A stretch of DNA of 64,000 nt, taken from NCBI RefSeq assembly GCF_018263855.1, contig NZ_CP073318.1, forward strand, positions 372,001 through 436,000, read 5' to 3'. Position 1 is the first letter of the stretch; every line of letters begins with the position of its first letter. Under the pieces are notes generated by a model, which saw only the letters and a list, made by a program, of their open reading frames with translations, made no database searches and was not told the origin of the DNA. This DNA comes from Kutzneria sp. CA-103260 (GTDB lineage: Bacteria > Actinomycetota > Actinomycetes > Mycobacteriales > Pseudonocardiaceae). Below are positions 15,731 through 26,128 of this stretch, piece after piece. Made by a program: the position numbers and the translations under genes.

Positions 15731-17084
15731 TCAGCGCGATCAGCACCGTGAACACCCACATCGCCGGGGCCGCGCCGCGGACCTGCTCGCGCCGGGCCAC
15801 GGTCCGCTCGGCCACGGCCTTGCTCCGGGTCTGCCACCACGGGTTGGCCCGCGCCTCCAGCCGCTGGTAGACGGCCCCGAGCGCGGCCCCGTAGGCCAGA
15901 TGGCCGACCAGGGAAGGGAAGCCGGCGGCGAGACCGGCGGCGCTCCAGTCGATCGGGGTGCCGGTGAACAGCGGCAGCAGGGTCAGATTGCCCAGCACCC
16001 ACCAGAAGAAGCCGTAGGACAGGCCCCAGCCGATGCCGGAGGTCAGGTCGAAGCTGCGCCGCCGGAACAGCACCGCGTACGACACGCCCAGGATCTGGGC
16101 GATGACCATGTGCACGACAAAGCCCACGACGTCGGAGTGGGAGCCGACCATCCGCGCCACCAAAGAGAATTCGCCGACGATGGCCATCACCACGGTGAAC
16201 ACCAGCCCACCGGCGATGCCGGACAGCGCGCCGTAGCCCAGCGCCCGCAGCCCGCGTTTGCCGGCCGCCTCCGTGCGCACCATGCGAATGTCGTCGGTGA
16301 ACAGCACCTTGGCCAGCAGTCCCAACCAGGTGTGCAGCACCGCGATGCCGGCCCCGAGCAGCACGTAGGCCGGCAGCAGGTGGGCGTCCCTGGCGGCGGC
16401 CTGCTGTGACCAGTCCAGGGTCACGTTGAACAGCAACGGTTCCACGGTCAGCGCAGCGAAGATCCACCAGGCGAAGCCGTAGACCGTGCCGCGAACCAGG
16501 GCGGGTCCGGTGTTCTCGGCGGGGAACAGCAGGGCGTACCCGGCCCCGGCAAGGAGCCCCTCCCACGGCAGACCCAACAGTAGTCCGAAGACCAGGCCGG
16601 CGAACAGTCCACGTAGGACGGAATTGCGGGACGGCTTGTACCACAACGGATCGGTGTCCTGTTGGAGCACCACGAAGGCGATGCCGGTGACCGCCCCGTA
16701 CAGCAGATGGCCCATGAGGCTCGGCAGCAACGCCTGCGCGCTGGCCAAATCCCAGGCCACCGGCTTGCCCAGCAGCAGCGGCAACAGGGTCTGCGGGCCG
16801 AGGAACCACCAGAACGCGCCGTAGATCAGGCCCCAGAACACGGTCTCGCCGGCCCGGGCCCGCCGCCGCGCGGCCATCAGCAGTCCGAAACCGGCCCCGA
16901 GAACGGTGGCGATCACCATGTGCACGGCCAGGCCGGCGACCACGTTGTCGGTGTGCACGATCGACGCCACGGTGGCCAGCTGGCCCTGGATCGCCATGGT
17001 GGCGGCGAAGGCCGCGCCGCCGGCCAACCCGGACAGCGCACCGGAAGTCAACGCCTCCCGGGCCTTCATGACGCTGTCGTTCAC
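15705..17084 (-). CDS. repeat-built polytopic membrane protein of the NDH-2 module
   Basis: 459 residues from GTG 17084, which overlaps the NDH-2 stop (GTGA) and has GGTGAGGAG upstream. It is almost entirely hydrophobic, with about ten or more membrane segments, and is built from three related units of about 145 residues. Units 1 and 3 share GALSGxAGG, a VVGFVVHMVIA-type helix, YGAFWWFLG / YGFFWWVLG and PSLxGHLxYGA. Unit 2 is degenerate. The same unit forms the N-terminus of the upstream NDH-2. Function unknown; a quinone-site or complex-anchoring role is inferred from operon position. Confidence 0.8.
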   Translation of the reverse strand: MNDSVMKAREALTSGALSGLAGGAAFAATMAIQGQLATVASIVHTDNVVAGLAVHMVIATVLGAGFGLLMAARRRARAGETVFWGLIYGAFWWFLGPQTLLPLLLGKPVAWDLASAQALLPSLMGHLLYGAVTGIAFVVLQQDTDPLWYKPSRNSVLRGLFAGLVFGLLLGLPWEGLLAGAGYALLFPAENTGPALVRGTVYGFAWWIFAALTVEPLLFNVTLDWSQQAAARDAHLLPAYVLLGAGIAVLHTWLGLLAKVLFTDDIRMVRTEAAGKRGLRALGYGALSGIAGGLVFTVVMAIVGEFSLVARMVGSHSDVVGFVVHMVIAQILGVSYAVLFRRRSFDLTSGIGWGLSYGFFWWVLGNLTLLPLFTGTPIDWSAAGLAAGFPSLVGHLAYGAALGAVYQRLEARANPWWQTRSKAVAERTVARREQVRGAAPAMWVFTVLIALIIPMLVGR

Positions 17085-18739
17085 TGGCTCCTCACCTTCG
17101 ATCGGCGCGGCGTCGGCGACGTGACCACGATGTCCCGCGGGAACACCAGATCCAGTGTCCAGTCGAACAGCACCCGCAGCCGCTTCTCCACACCCGGCAG
17201 CTTGGACAGGTAGATGCCACGCCACATCAGCCAGGCCACGAGCCCGGCGAACCGGCGGCCCCGGATCTCCGCGGCAGCGGTTCGGTGCCCCAGCGCCACC
17301 AGCACGCCGATGGCACGGAACCGGAACTCGGCGGGGGAGCGGCCGGCGACGACGGCGGCGACGTTGTCAGCGACGGCCTTGCCCTGCCGCAACGCGTGCT
17401 GGGCCGTCGGCGGGTAGAAAGCGCCGTCCATCAATGGATCGGGGATCCGCGCGCAGTCACCGACCGCCCACACGTTCTCCAGCCCGACGGCGCGCAGCGT
17501 GCTGTCGGTGACCAGGGTTCCGTTGCCCAGCAACGTCACCGGCTTGTTGCCGGCAGTCCAGACGAAGGTGCGGGTCGGGATCAGCTCGTCGTTCTCCAGC
17601 CGTACCAGGTCTTCCGCCGCCTCGGTGACCCGCATGGCCAGCCGGTGCTCGATTCCCCGCGCCTGTAGGCGTTCCATCGAGTACTCGGCCAGCTCCGGCC
17701 CCAGCTCGGGCAGGATCCGCTCGCCGGCGTGCACGAGCACGAACCGGGGCTCCTCGGGCGCGATGCCCGGGTAGTAGTGGGAAACGCCGTGCACCAGGTC
17801 GAACAGCTCGGCGATCGTCTCGGTGCCGGCGAAACCGGCCCCGGCCACCACGAACGTCAGCAGCTCACGGCGGGTGCGCGGATCGGTCTCGCGGTCGGCG
17901 GCCTCCAGCATGCGCAGCACGTGGTTGCGCAGGGCCACGGCCTCGGCGAGGGTCTTGAGCGGGAAGGCGTGCTCGGCGATGCCGGGCAGCCCGAACGTGT
18001 GCGGCACCGAACCCATGGCCAGCACAAGATGGTCGTATTTCAGGACTTCCCCGGATTCCAGCACGACCTCGCGCACGGCCGGGTCGACCCGGTCCACCCG
18101 GCCGTAGAGGAACGTGGTGTGCGCGGCGGCCGACCGGATCGGGGCGCTGATGTGCGCCGGCTCCAATGCCCCCGACGCCACCTCGGCCAGCATCGGCGTG
18201 AACAGCAGGAAGTTCGAGTCGCTGACCAGCGTCACGTCCAGCTTCGCACCGCGCAGCACCAGCCGCTCGAACCGCTGGGCCGCGCTGACGCCGCCGAATC
18301 CGCCGCCCACCACCACGACCTTGGTCCGCGGCGCCGGATCGCGCTTGGCGCGTTCCTTCATCGCCCACGTGCCGGCCACGAAGTGCAGCAGCAGCCCGGT
18401 GAGCGCGCCGTGCAGCACGTTGCCGACCAGCTGCGGATACGTCGTCGCGGCCGCGGCGGCGGACCAGGTCGGCAGCACGCCCTGAACCAGCGGGGTCAGC
18501 GTCAGCGAGAACACCAGCCAGCCCAGCGTGCCCAGCAGCACGCCGGCCGACGCCGTCATCGCCAGACCTTGCTTGGTGCCACGGGCAACCGCCCCCAGCG
18601 CCACGCCGATGATCACCGCGTACGCCGCGTACACGAGCCAGCCAGGGAATGCCGTGACCATGTGCTGCGTGGCCATCAGCACCCCGACCGGCAGCGCGGC
18701 CGCCAGGCCGGCGACCGCTCCCCAGCCCAACTGCTCCAT
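17081..18739 (-). CDS. type II NADH dehydrogenase-like flavoprotein with N-terminal membrane domain
   Basis: 552 residues from ATG 18739, which overlaps the stop of the upstream gene (ATGA). Residues about 1-125 form a four-helix membrane domain. From about 139 there is a pyridine-nucleotide-disulfide oxidoreductase: the FAD motif VVVVGGGFGG at 141-150, the NAD-side VVAGAGFAGTETIAEL, VWAVGDCARI before FYPPTAQHALRQG, and a C-terminal GIYLSKLPGVEKRLRVLFDW membrane-associating helix typical of NDH-2. It should pass electrons from NAD(P)H to quinone. The extra N-terminal domain, absent from ordinary NDH-2, is related to the repeats of the downstream gene product. Confidence 0.9.
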   Translation of the reverse strand: MEQLGWGAVAGLAAALPVGVLMATQHMVTAFPGWLVYAAYAVIIGVALGAVARGTKQGLAMTASAGVLLGTLGWLVFSLTLTPLVQGVLPTWSAAAAATTYPQLVGNVLHGALTGLLLHFVAGTWAMKERAKRDPAPRTKVVVVGGGFGGVSAAQRFERLVLRGAKLDVTLVSDSNFLLFTPMLAEVASGALEPAHISAPIRSAAAHTTFLYGRVDRVDPAVREVVLESGEVLKYDHLVLAMGSVPHTFGLPGIAEHAFPLKTLAEAVALRNHVLRMLEAADRETDPRTRRELLTFVVAGAGFAGTETIAELFDLVHGVSHYYPGIAPEEPRFVLVHAGERILPELGPELAEYSMERLQARGIEHRLAMRVTEAAEDLVRLENDELIPTRTFVWTAGNKPVTLLGNGTLVTDSTLRAVGLENVWAVGDCARIPDPLMDGAFYPPTAQHALRQGKAVADNVAAVVAGRSPAEFRFRAIGVLVALGHRTAAAEIRGRRFAGLVAWLMWRGIYLSKLPGVEKRLRVLFDWTLDLVFPRDIVVTSPTPRRSKVRSQ

Positions 18740-19080
18740 CAGCTCTGCGGCACTGTCGTCTTGGGCGCGCCGATCGCGACCAACCCGATGCCCACGCCCA
18801 GCAGCAGCGACACCGTGGACAGGTCGCCGCCCAGCGTGTTCTGGCCGCCGATCACCAGTTCGAGCAGTTGGAACACCGCCGCGACCAGCAGCCCGACGCC
18901 GGCGATCAACACCAGCGAGCGGCGCTCGTGCCAGCCGCCGGTGATCGCCGCCGCGGCCAGCGCGAGCACCACCAGGTAGCCGGGAACGCCGAGGCCGATC
19001 ATGTGCCAAGGCAGGCCCTGCGGGATCGCCAGCAGCGTGGCCAGCGTGAGGCCGACGCCGAAACCGACGGCGAGTTTCAT
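18739..19080 (-). CDS. small four-helix membrane protein of the NDH-2 module
   Basis: 113 residues from ATG 19080 with GGGAGTGG upstream. Four hydrophobic segments cover nearly the whole chain (starting KLAVGFGVGLTLATLLAIPQ, then GYLVVLALAAAAITGG, LVLIAGVGLLVAAVFQLLEL and VSLLLGVGIGLVAIG). No family recognised. It is coupled to the NDH-2 by an ATGA overlap and lies 38 bp after the DoxX-like gene, so it is likely a subunit or assembly partner of the same membrane complex. Confidence 0.7.
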   Translation of the reverse strand: MKLAVGFGVGLTLATLLAIPQGLPWHMIGLGVPGYLVVLALAAAAITGGWHERRSLVLIAGVGLLVAAVFQLLELVIGGQNTLGGDLSTVSLLLGVGIGLVAIGAPKTTVPQS

Positions 19081-19118
19081 GACCACTCCCAGGATTACGC
19101 GAAGGGAAAACGAATGGT

Positions 19119-19649
19119 TCAGGAGGCCAGCAGCAGGAACCGGCCGAGCCGGTCGCCGCGGGCGGCCCAGCGTGGGCGCAGCACGGCGTCCACGCCGCCG
19201 AATCGGCCGGCGGCGGTGGCCAGCACCGCGAAATGGGCGACGAACATCAGCGCATAGGACCAGAACCATTCGCCCGGCACGTACAGCGCGGACAACGTGA
19301 TCACCAGGGTCTGCGCGATTCCGACGACGGCCCAGAACCGGGTGGCCAACCCGACGATCAGGAATGCGCCGAGCAGGATCTCCACGGCCAGCGCGAGCGC
19401 CCCGAACAGCGGGAAACCGGGCAGCACCACGTGCTGCACCAGGAAGGAGTACGGCGCCAGGACCGGGTGGTCGACCGCGTCCTGGGTCCACATCCGCAGG
19501 CCGCCGTAGTCCGGCAGCCGCGGCGTTTTCCACGAGACGTTCTGCACCCACAGCATTCCGGTGAGCACCCGCACGGCGGTGATGAGCCAGCGGACGCCGC
19601 GAGTGGACGTCTGAACTTCATTCGGCGTGTGCGCCACCGATATCGCCAT
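19119..19649 (-). CDS. DoxX/DoxD-like membrane protein
   Basis: 176 residues from ATG 19649 (the frame is open to 19682). Four membrane segments and the conserved DoxX features are seen: RWLITAVRVLTGMLWVQNVSWK near the start, then LFGALALAVEILLGAFLIVG, RFWAVVGIAQTLVITLSALY and WSYALMFVAHFAVLATAAGR. DoxD/DoxX proteins are small subunits of quinone-reducing enzymes such as thiosulfate:quinone oxidoreductase. First gene of the four-gene minus-strand redox module. Confidence 0.85.
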   Translation of the reverse strand: MAISVAHTPNEVQTSTRGVRWLITAVRVLTGMLWVQNVSWKTPRLPDYGGLRMWTQDAVDHPVLAPYSFLVQHVVLPGFPLFGALALAVEILLGAFLIVGLATRFWAVVGIAQTLVITLSALYVPGEWFWSYALMFVAHFAVLATAAGRFGGVDAVLRPRWAARGDRLGRFLLLAS

Positions 19650-19696
19650 GGAAGAATTCCATCGCGCCCCGGTGGCGCCCACAAGGCAATGGGTGC

Positions 19697-20704
19697 TTAC
19701 GAACCGCGAACGGCCTTGGTCAGCAATTCGTAAGAACGCAGCCGGTCCTGGTGGTCGTGCACCATGGTGGTGACCATCAGCTCGTCGGCCCGGGTCCGCT
19801 CCAGCAGGTCGGCCACGCCCTTGGCCACCGTGTCCGGCCCGCCGACGATCATCGAGGACAGCCGGTCCTCCACGAACAGCCGTTCCAGGTCGGTGTACGG
19901 GTGGGCGGCGGCCTCCTCGGGCGAGGGGAACAGCCCCGGCCGGCCGCCACGCAGCCGCAGGAACGACAGCCCGCTCGGCATGGCCAGATAGCGGGCGTGC
20001 TCGTCGTCATCGGCGGCGACCACCGCGGCGGCCACCATCGCGTACGGCTTGTCCAGCACCGCCGACGGCCGGAAGGTCTCGCGGTACAGGGCCAGCGCCG
20101 GCAGCGTGTTCTCGGCGCTGAAGTGGTGGGCGAAGGCGAACGGGATGCCCATCAGGCCGGCGACCTGCGCGCTGTAGCCGGAGGATCCCAGCAGCCACAG
20201 CGGCGGCTTGTTGCCGGGGGCGTTCACCGCGATGACCTTCTGGTCCGGCGTCGGCTGCTCGAAGTAGTGCAGCAGCTCGGCCAGCTGCTGCGGGAAGTCG
20301 TCCGCGGACAGCGGCCCTGTGCTGCGGCGCAGCGCCTGCGCGGTGACGCCGTCGGTGCCCGGCGCGCGGCCGATGCCCAGGTCGATGCGGCCCGGGTGGA
20401 ACGCCTCCAACGTGCCGAACTGCTCGGCCACCACCAGCGGCGGGTGGTTGGGCAGCATCACGCCGCCGGAGCCGACCCGGATCCGCTCGGTCGCCGCCGC
20501 CACATGCCCGATCAGCACCGCCGGCGCGGAGCTGGCCACACCCGGCATGTTGTGGTGCTCGGCCAGCCAGTAGCGGTGATAGCCCAGCCCCTCGACGTGG
20601 CGAGCCAGGTCGAGGGTGTTCTGCAGCGCCTCCGCGCTGGTCGAGCCCTGCCCCACCGGGGCGAGGTCGAGCACGGACAGGGGCACGCTGCTGGCATCGG
20701 TCAC
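19697..20704 (-). CDS. LLM-class flavin monooxygenase (luciferase-like)
   Basis: 335 residues from GTG 20704 ([20 protein letters not shown]). The frame is open to 20821, but that part lies beyond the family start and collides with the divergent gene's promoter. Family hallmarks are [40 protein letters not shown] and [10 protein letters not shown]. These place it in the MsnO8/YhbW-like group of luciferase-like oxidoreductases using FMNH2 or F420. Substrate unknown. It is divergent from the secreted protein gene at 20778. Confidence 0.87.
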   Translation of the reverse strand: MTDASSVPLSVLDLAPVGQGSTSAEALQNTLDLARHVEGLGYHRYWLAEHHNMPGVASSAPAVLIGHVAAATERIRVGSGGVMLPNHPPLVVAEQFGTLEAFHPGRIDLGIGRAPGTDGVTAQALRRSTGPLSADDFPQQLAELLHYFEQPTPDQKVIAVNAPGNKPPLWLLGSSGYSAQVAGLMGIPFAFAHHFSAENTLPALALYRETFRPSAVLDKPYAMVAAAVVAADDDEHARYLAMPSGLSFLRLRGGRPGLFPSPEEAAAHPYTDLERLFVEDRLSSMIVGGPDTVAKGVADLLERTRADELMVTTMVHDHQDRLRSYELLTKAVRGS

Positions 20705-20777
20705 GTCTCTGTGCAACGCACCGGCAACTTGCTGGAATTCCCGCGCGGCGAAGGTCACACCCTGCTCTAATCCGGCC

Positions 20778-23555
20778 GTGTCCATCACACGCTTGGCCAT
20801 CGCGGCCCTACTGACCGTCACCTTCGGCGCGGTTCCGGCGGCCGCTCAAGCCGCCTCCGCCCCGCCCGCTCCGGAGAGACCGGCGGCGAGTAGACCCCAT
20901 TCCCTGTTACCGACCGAGCAGGCGATGGCCGGCAAGTTCGTGCCGGTCACGCCGAAGCGGCTGCTCGACACCCGCGACGGCACCGGCAACCACGGCATCG
21001 CGACCCCGCTCGTCCCGGGCACCTCGCTGCCGCTGGACGTCTCCGGCATCACCGGCAACCCGGAGGTGACGCCGAGCGCCGTGGTGCTGAACGTGACCGT
21101 CACCAACGGCACCGCCGACAGCTTCGTGTCGGTGTCCACGCAGACCGTCTCCAGCGTCAACTTCCGCGCCGGCGAGACCGTCCCGAACCTGGTCACCGCC
21201 CCGGTGTCCGGCGCCAGCCCGGTGTTGTTCTTCAACCACAGCGGCAGTGTCGACGTGATCGCCGACGTCTTCGGCTACTACACGAACGACCGGCCCGGCG
21301 GCACGCTGTCCACGCTGCCGCCGACCCGGATCCTCGACACCCGCGACGGCATCGGCGCGGTCGGCCCCGGTGGCACGCTGCCGCTCCAGGTGACCGGGCG
21401 GAACTCGGTGCCGGCGAACGGAGTCACAGCCGTTCAGCTGAACGTCACCGTCACCAATCCCACCGGGGACAGCTTCCTGTCGGTGTTCCCGAGCGGCAGC
21501 GCGCTGCCGAACGTGTCCAACCTGAACTTCGGGCCCGGGCAGACGATCGCCAACTCGGTGGTGGTGCCGGTCGGCCCGGACGGGAAGATCGACTTCTTCA
21601 ACCATGTCGGCAGTGTGGACGTGGTGGCCGATATCTCCGGCTACTACACCGGAAACGCCCCCGGCACGCTCGCGCACGGCGGCGTCTACGAGCTGATGGA
21701 CTCGCCGACCCGGCTGCTGGACACCCGATCCGACGGCGGTCCGCTCGGCGCCGGACAGTCACGGGCGCTGACCGTCAGCGGTCTGCACGACATGACGTTC
21801 GGCACGCCAACGGCCGTGGTGCTCAACGTGACGGTCACCAACCCGACCGACAACAGCTTCGTCACCGCCTATCCGAGCGGCTCGGCGGTGCCGACCGCCT
21901 CGAACATCAACTTCACTCCTGGTCAGACGCTGTCCAACCTGGTCGTGGTCCCGGTCGGCCCCGACGGCAAGGTGGCGTTCTTCAACCACGTCGGCACCGT
22001 CGACCTGGTCGTCGACATGTTCGGCTACTTCAACGCCGGCCCCGACCTGGGCGTCGAGTCGCTGGCCTTCGCGCAGTCCACTGTGGACGCCACCAACGGC
22101 GCTTCCGTCGAGCTGGACTGGACCGTCACCGACACCAACCCGAAATCCACCTACCTGGGCGGCACCGTCGTGCTGCGCCGCGCCGGCAGCCAGCCCGGCA
22201 CCTACCTCGGCCAGCCGGTGGTGGAGACCTTCTCGCCGTACTCCAGCAGCGTTTCCGGTCAGGCCGACCACGGTTCCGTCGACGGGCACCGAGGTGCCTT
22301 CAAGTACAACCTCTCCGTGCCGGCCGTCTCCGACTCCGCCACCACGCACTGGGTCGTGGCGCTGCTCCGGCTGTTCGACGACCAGGGCAACCAGTTGCTG
22401 GCCAACGGCAGTGACCTCGCCGGCTACCCCGGATCCGTGCTGACCGCGACCACCAAGGCCGGCGGCACGGCGCCGACGTACCAGAACATCACCTTCCGCG
22501 GCAGCGGCATCCAGCAACGGCCCTACCTGTACGACGGCATCACCAACTCGGCCACCTTCGAGTTCACCGTCCAGGACGCGGCCGAGGACTTCTGGCAGGG
22601 CTCGATCACCGTCGCCGGACCCAACGGGCAGACCCTGACCAGCACCTTCGCCGAGGCGACGGTCGACGGCCAGCGCCTGACCTCGCCGTGCCAGGGCGGC
22701 GGTGGCGGGTACCACTGCTCGGTGCTGGTGCAGTTCCCCAAGGGTATGGCCGTCGGCAAGTGGGCGGTGAGCAAGCTCGTGGTGACCAGCAACGCCGGAA
22801 CCACCGCCGACTACGACAACCTCAATGCCGCCCCGATCACAGTCGGCGACGACAATGCCTTCAGCGTCAACGGCTTCGCCATCACGCCCACCACGGTCGA
22901 CAACTGGCGGGCCGGCGTCTCCCTGGCCGTGTCGATGCGGGTCACCGGCGCACGGCAGGGGATCCGGCAGATCTCCGTGGACACCGACCTCGGCAACAGC
23001 AGCTGCCGGGTGCAGACCGATTTCCCCACCGCCAATCCCGATGGCAGTTACACCATCCCGGTGCTGATGGACACGGGTTCCCGGGAGTGCGGTGTCTCGG
23101 CCATCGCCGTCGTCGACGGGGCCGGCGATGTCGCGCTGTACGGCCGGGACTACACCGCGCCCGATCCTGGCCTGGTGGCCCAGCGCGTGGCCGACACCAC
23201 CCCGCCGTCGGTCAGCTCGGTGGACTGGACCCCGGCGTCGGTGCCGCAGAGCAAGCTGATCAGCACCTTCCTTTCCCTCAAGGCGCACGCCGCCATCGGC
23301 GTGGCGCCGATCAACCTCTACGCCACGGTCATCTTCGACAGCGCCGGCAAGCAGGTCGGCATCGTGGACGGTGGCGTCACCCAGGCCGCCGACGGCACGG
23401 TCGATCTTCTCGTGCACCCGGAGGTCGTGCCCCCGGGCGTCTACACGGTCGGATTCTCGCTCTCTGACGCCGGCAACCTTTCCACGGGCTACGGCATGCC
23501 GGGCGGCAATGCGATGCCGGGTGGTCCGCTCACGCTGACTGTGACGGAGGGCTGA
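20778..23555 (+). CDS. large secreted repeat protein with three RLLDTR-type domains
   Basis: 925 residues from GTG 20778. The signal peptide starts [20 protein letters not shown] and is cleaved near AAAQA. Three tandem domains at about 52-170, 182-295 and 309-418 each begin (P)[11 protein letters not shown] and end [18 protein letters not shown], the repeat common in actinobacterial secreted proteins. Residues about 425-925 form beta-rich Ig-like modules with two cysteine pairs. No catalytic motif, LPxTG or transmembrane anchor is seen. It is probably a surface or secreted adhesive/structural protein. The stop overlaps the ATG of its tandem paralogue. Confidence 0.8.
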   Translation: MSITRLAIAALLTVTFGAVPAAAQAASAPPAPERPAASRPHSLLPTEQAMAGKFVPVTPKRLLDTRDGTGNHGIATPLVPGTSLPLDVSGITGNPEVTPSAVVLNVTVTNGTADSFVSVSTQTVSSVNFRAGETVPNLVTAPVSGASPVLFFNHSGSVDVIADVFGYYTNDRPGGTLSTLPPTRILDTRDGIGAVGPGGTLPLQVTGRNSVPANGVTAVQLNVTVTNPTGDSFLSVFPSGSALPNVSNLNFGPGQTIANSVVVPVGPDGKIDFFNHVGSVDVVADISGYYTGNAPGTLAHGGVYELMDSPTRLLDTRSDGGPLGAGQSRALTVSGLHDMTFGTPTAVVLNVTVTNPTDNSFVTAYPSGSAVPTASNINFTPGQTLSNLVVVPVGPDGKVAFFNHVGTVDLVVDMFGYFNAGPDLGVESLAFAQSTVDATNGASVELDWTVTDTNPKSTYLGGTVVLRRAGSQPGTYLGQPVVETFSPYSSSVSGQADHGSVDGHRGAFKYNLSVPAVSDSATTHWVVALLRLFDDQGNQLLANGSDLAGYPGSVLTATTKAGGTAPTYQNITFRGSGIQQRPYLYDGITNSATFEFTVQDAAEDFWQGSITVAGPNGQTLTSTFAEATVDGQRLTSPCQGGGGGYHCSVLVQFPKGMAVGKWAVSKLVVTSNAGTTADYDNLNAAPITVGDDNAFSVNGFAITPTTVDNWRAGVSLAVSMRVTGARQGIRQISVDTDLGNSSCRVQTDFPTANPDGSYTIPVLMDTGSRECGVSAIAVVDGAGDVALYGRDYTAPDPGLVAQRVADTTPPSVSSVDWTPASVPQSKLISTFLSLKAHAAIGVAPINLYATVIFDSAGKQVGIVDGGVTQAADGTVDLLVHPEVVPPGVYTVGFSLSDAGNLSTGYGMPGGNAMPGGPLTLTVTEG

Positions 23556-26128
23556 TGCGCACGTTGCGCTGGGCCGTCGCGGCCCTGGTGACCGTTGGGC
23601 TGGCGGCTGTTCCGGCGGCCGTGCACGCTTCGTCGGTGCCGAATCAGCCTTCGCTGGCCGGGAAGTTCGTGCCGGTGTCGCCGCACCGGCTGCTCGACAC
23701 CCGCGACGGCGGAGGGCCGCTCGGGCCGGGATCGTCGCTGCCGCTGGATGTTTCGGGAGTCACCGGGGATCCGTCGGTCGTGCCGACGGCGGTGGTGCTG
23801 AACGTGACGGTGACCAATCCGACCGCGGACAGCTTTGTCGCGGTGAACGGGGCCGGTGACGCGCCGGCGACGTCCAACATCAACTATCGGGCCGGGCAGA
23901 CGGTGCCGAACCTGGTCACGGTGCAGCTGCACAGTGACAGCACGGTGTTCTTCTTCACCCACACCGGCACCGTCGACGTGATCGCCGACGTTTTTGGTTA
24001 CTACACAGTCGATCGTGCTGGCGGCAGCTTCAGCACACTGTCGCCGACACGGTTGTTGGACACCCGTGACGGCATCGGTGGCATCTCGCCCGGCGGCACA
24101 CTGCCGCTTCAGGTGACCGGGCGGAACTCCGTGCCACCAAGCGGAGTCACGGCCGTTCAGCTGAACGTCACCGTCACCAATCCCAGCGCGAGCAGCTTCC
24201 TGTCGGTGTTCCCGAGCGGCGCGGCGCGGCCGAACGTGTCCAACCTGAACTTCACCGCCGGGGCGACGATCGCCAACTCGGTGATCGTCCCGGTCGGGCC
24301 GGACGGGAAGATCGACCTGTACAACAACGTCGGCTGGGTCGACGTGGTGGTGGACATCTCCGGCTACTACACCGGAAATCCGCCGGGCACCGTCCCGCAG
24401 GGCGGGGTCTACCGGACCACCGACGCGCCGACCCGGCTGCTCGACACCCGGGACGACGGCGGCCCGCTGGGCGCTGGGCAGTCGCGGGCGTTGACCGTGC
24501 CGAACAAGGCGACGGCCGTGGTGCTCAACGTGACCGTCACCAACCCGACCGGGAACAGCTTCGTCACCGCTTATCCCGGCGGCACACCGGTTCCAACCTC
24601 GTCCAGCATCGACTTCACGACCGGGCAGACGCTGTCCAACCTGGTCGTGGTCCCGGTCGGCGCGGACGGCACTGTGGCGTTCTTCAACCACATCGGCAAC
24701 GTCGACCTCGTCGTCGACATGTTCGGCTACTTCCAGGCCGGGGCCGACCTGTCCATAGAGTCCCTGGGCTTCGCCCAGTCCACTGTGGCTGGCGGGGGCA
24801 CGGTCGACCTCAACTGGACCGTCACCAACCGCAACGCCAACGCCGGTTCCGTCGCCGGGGAAGTCGTGCTGCGGCGGGACAATCACGTCGGGCAGCCGAT
24901 CGTGGTCAGCTTCGGCCTCGGCTCGGCGGTCTTCGTCTCCGGTGACGTCCACCGCTCCAGCTACACCTACCACTTCACTGCGCCGGGCCAGTCCGACTCG
25001 ACGGCCACCAAGTGGGTGGTGGCGCTGGTCGATCTCCGTGACGATCAGGGCAACCAACTGCTGGCCTCAGGTGACGACCTCACCGCTGCGGTGACCGCGA
25101 ACACCACCGTCGGCACCGCTGGGCCGACCTACGACAACCTCGCCGCCCAGTCGCCGTTCCTCTACGCCGGCAGCACCAATTCGGCCGTCTACACCTTCGA
25201 CGTGACCGACTTCTGGCGGGGCACGATCACCCTGACCGGTCCAAGTGGACAGACACTGAGCCGCTCGTTCGACCAGTCCTCGGTCGACGGCGACGAGGTC
25301 TCCGAGCTCTGCCCCGGCCTCCAGTGCTCGATCCCGGTGCTGTTCCCCAAGGGCACCGCCAACGGCAAATGGGTCGTGTCCAAGCTCTCCCTGACCAGCG
25401 ACGCCGGTTTTGTCGCCGACTACAACAACCTCAACGCCGCGCCGATCACCGTGACCGACAACAGTTCCCTACAAGCCACCAGTTTCTCCGTCAACCCGGT
25501 CAACAACTGGCGCGGTGACGTCGACACCTCGATCTCCATGCGGGTCAACGGTGCTCGGCAGGGCATCTCCGCCATCTACGTCGAGCCCGCCTTCGACGCC
25601 TACTGCTCGGCTCCGACCACCACGCCCACCCTCAACCCCGACGGCAGCTACTCCGTCGCCGTCCACGTCACCAAGGGCGTCAATTCCTGTGGCATCAACG
25701 GCATTGTCGTCGTCGACGGCTCAGGCAACGCCGCCGTCTACGGCTCCCGCCACAACGCCCCCGACCCGGGCCTGGTGATCACCCAGGTCCGTGACACCAC
25801 ACCGCCTTCCGTGACCTCAGCCTCGGTCAGCGCCCCCGCCAACGGTTCCGTCACGATCACCGCCCATACCGCCATCGGGATCGCCGACATCACCACCTAC
25901 CACGCCGGCATCTTCGACAACTCCGGACTGCTGGTTGGTCAGGGCACCGGGGCCACCAGCCAGGCCGCCGACGGCACTGTCGCCATGTCCGCAACCATCG
26001 ATGTGGTGCCGCCGGGCGTCTACACCGTCGGCTTCTCCCTCACCGACGACGGCAGCCTGACCACCGCTTACGGCCCGCCCAACGGCAAAGCCATGCCGGG
26101 CGGGCCGCTGACGATCACCGTGAGCTAG
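23555..26128 (+). CDS. tandem paralogue: secreted protein with three RLLDTR-type domains
   Basis: 857 residues from ATG 23555, overlapping the previous stop (TGATG) with GGAGG upstream. The signal peptide starts [20 protein letters not shown], with cleavage near AVHA. The three repeats start near residues 45, 166 and 294 and end near 391. The C-terminal half matches that of the upstream protein (FAQSTV, TDFWRGTITLTGPSGQTL, NWRGDVDTSISMRVNGARQG). It is therefore a tandem duplication, shorter mainly through indels in the C-terminal half. The two are co-expressed; function unknown. Confidence 0.8.
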   Translation: MRTLRWAVAALVTVGLAAVPAAVHASSVPNQPSLAGKFVPVSPHRLLDTRDGGGPLGPGSSLPLDVSGVTGDPSVVPTAVVLNVTVTNPTADSFVAVNGAGDAPATSNINYRAGQTVPNLVTVQLHSDSTVFFFTHTGTVDVIADVFGYYTVDRAGGSFSTLSPTRLLDTRDGIGGISPGGTLPLQVTGRNSVPPSGVTAVQLNVTVTNPSASSFLSVFPSGAARPNVSNLNFTAGATIANSVIVPVGPDGKIDLYNNVGWVDVVVDISGYYTGNPPGTVPQGGVYRTTDAPTRLLDTRDDGGPLGAGQSRALTVPNKATAVVLNVTVTNPTGNSFVTAYPGGTPVPTSSSIDFTTGQTLSNLVVVPVGADGTVAFFNHIGNVDLVVDMFGYFQAGADLSIESLGFAQSTVAGGGTVDLNWTVTNRNANAGSVAGEVVLRRDNHVGQPIVVSFGLGSAVFVSGDVHRSSYTYHFTAPGQSDSTATKWVVALVDLRDDQGNQLLASGDDLTAAVTANTTVGTAGPTYDNLAAQSPFLYAGSTNSAVYTFDVTDFWRGTITLTGPSGQTLSRSFDQSSVDGDEVSELCPGLQCSIPVLFPKGTANGKWVVSKLSLTSDAGFVADYNNLNAAPITVTDNSSLQATSFSVNPVNNWRGDVDTSISMRVNGARQGISAIYVEPAFDAYCSAPTTTPTLNPDGSYSVAVHVTKGVNSCGINGIVVVDGSGNAAVYGSRHNAPDPGLVITQVRDTTPPSVTSASVSAPANGSVTITAHTAIGIADITTYHAGIFDNSGLLVGQGTGATSQAADGTVAMSATIDVVPPGVYTVGFSLTDDGSLTTAYGPPNGKAMPGGPLTITVS

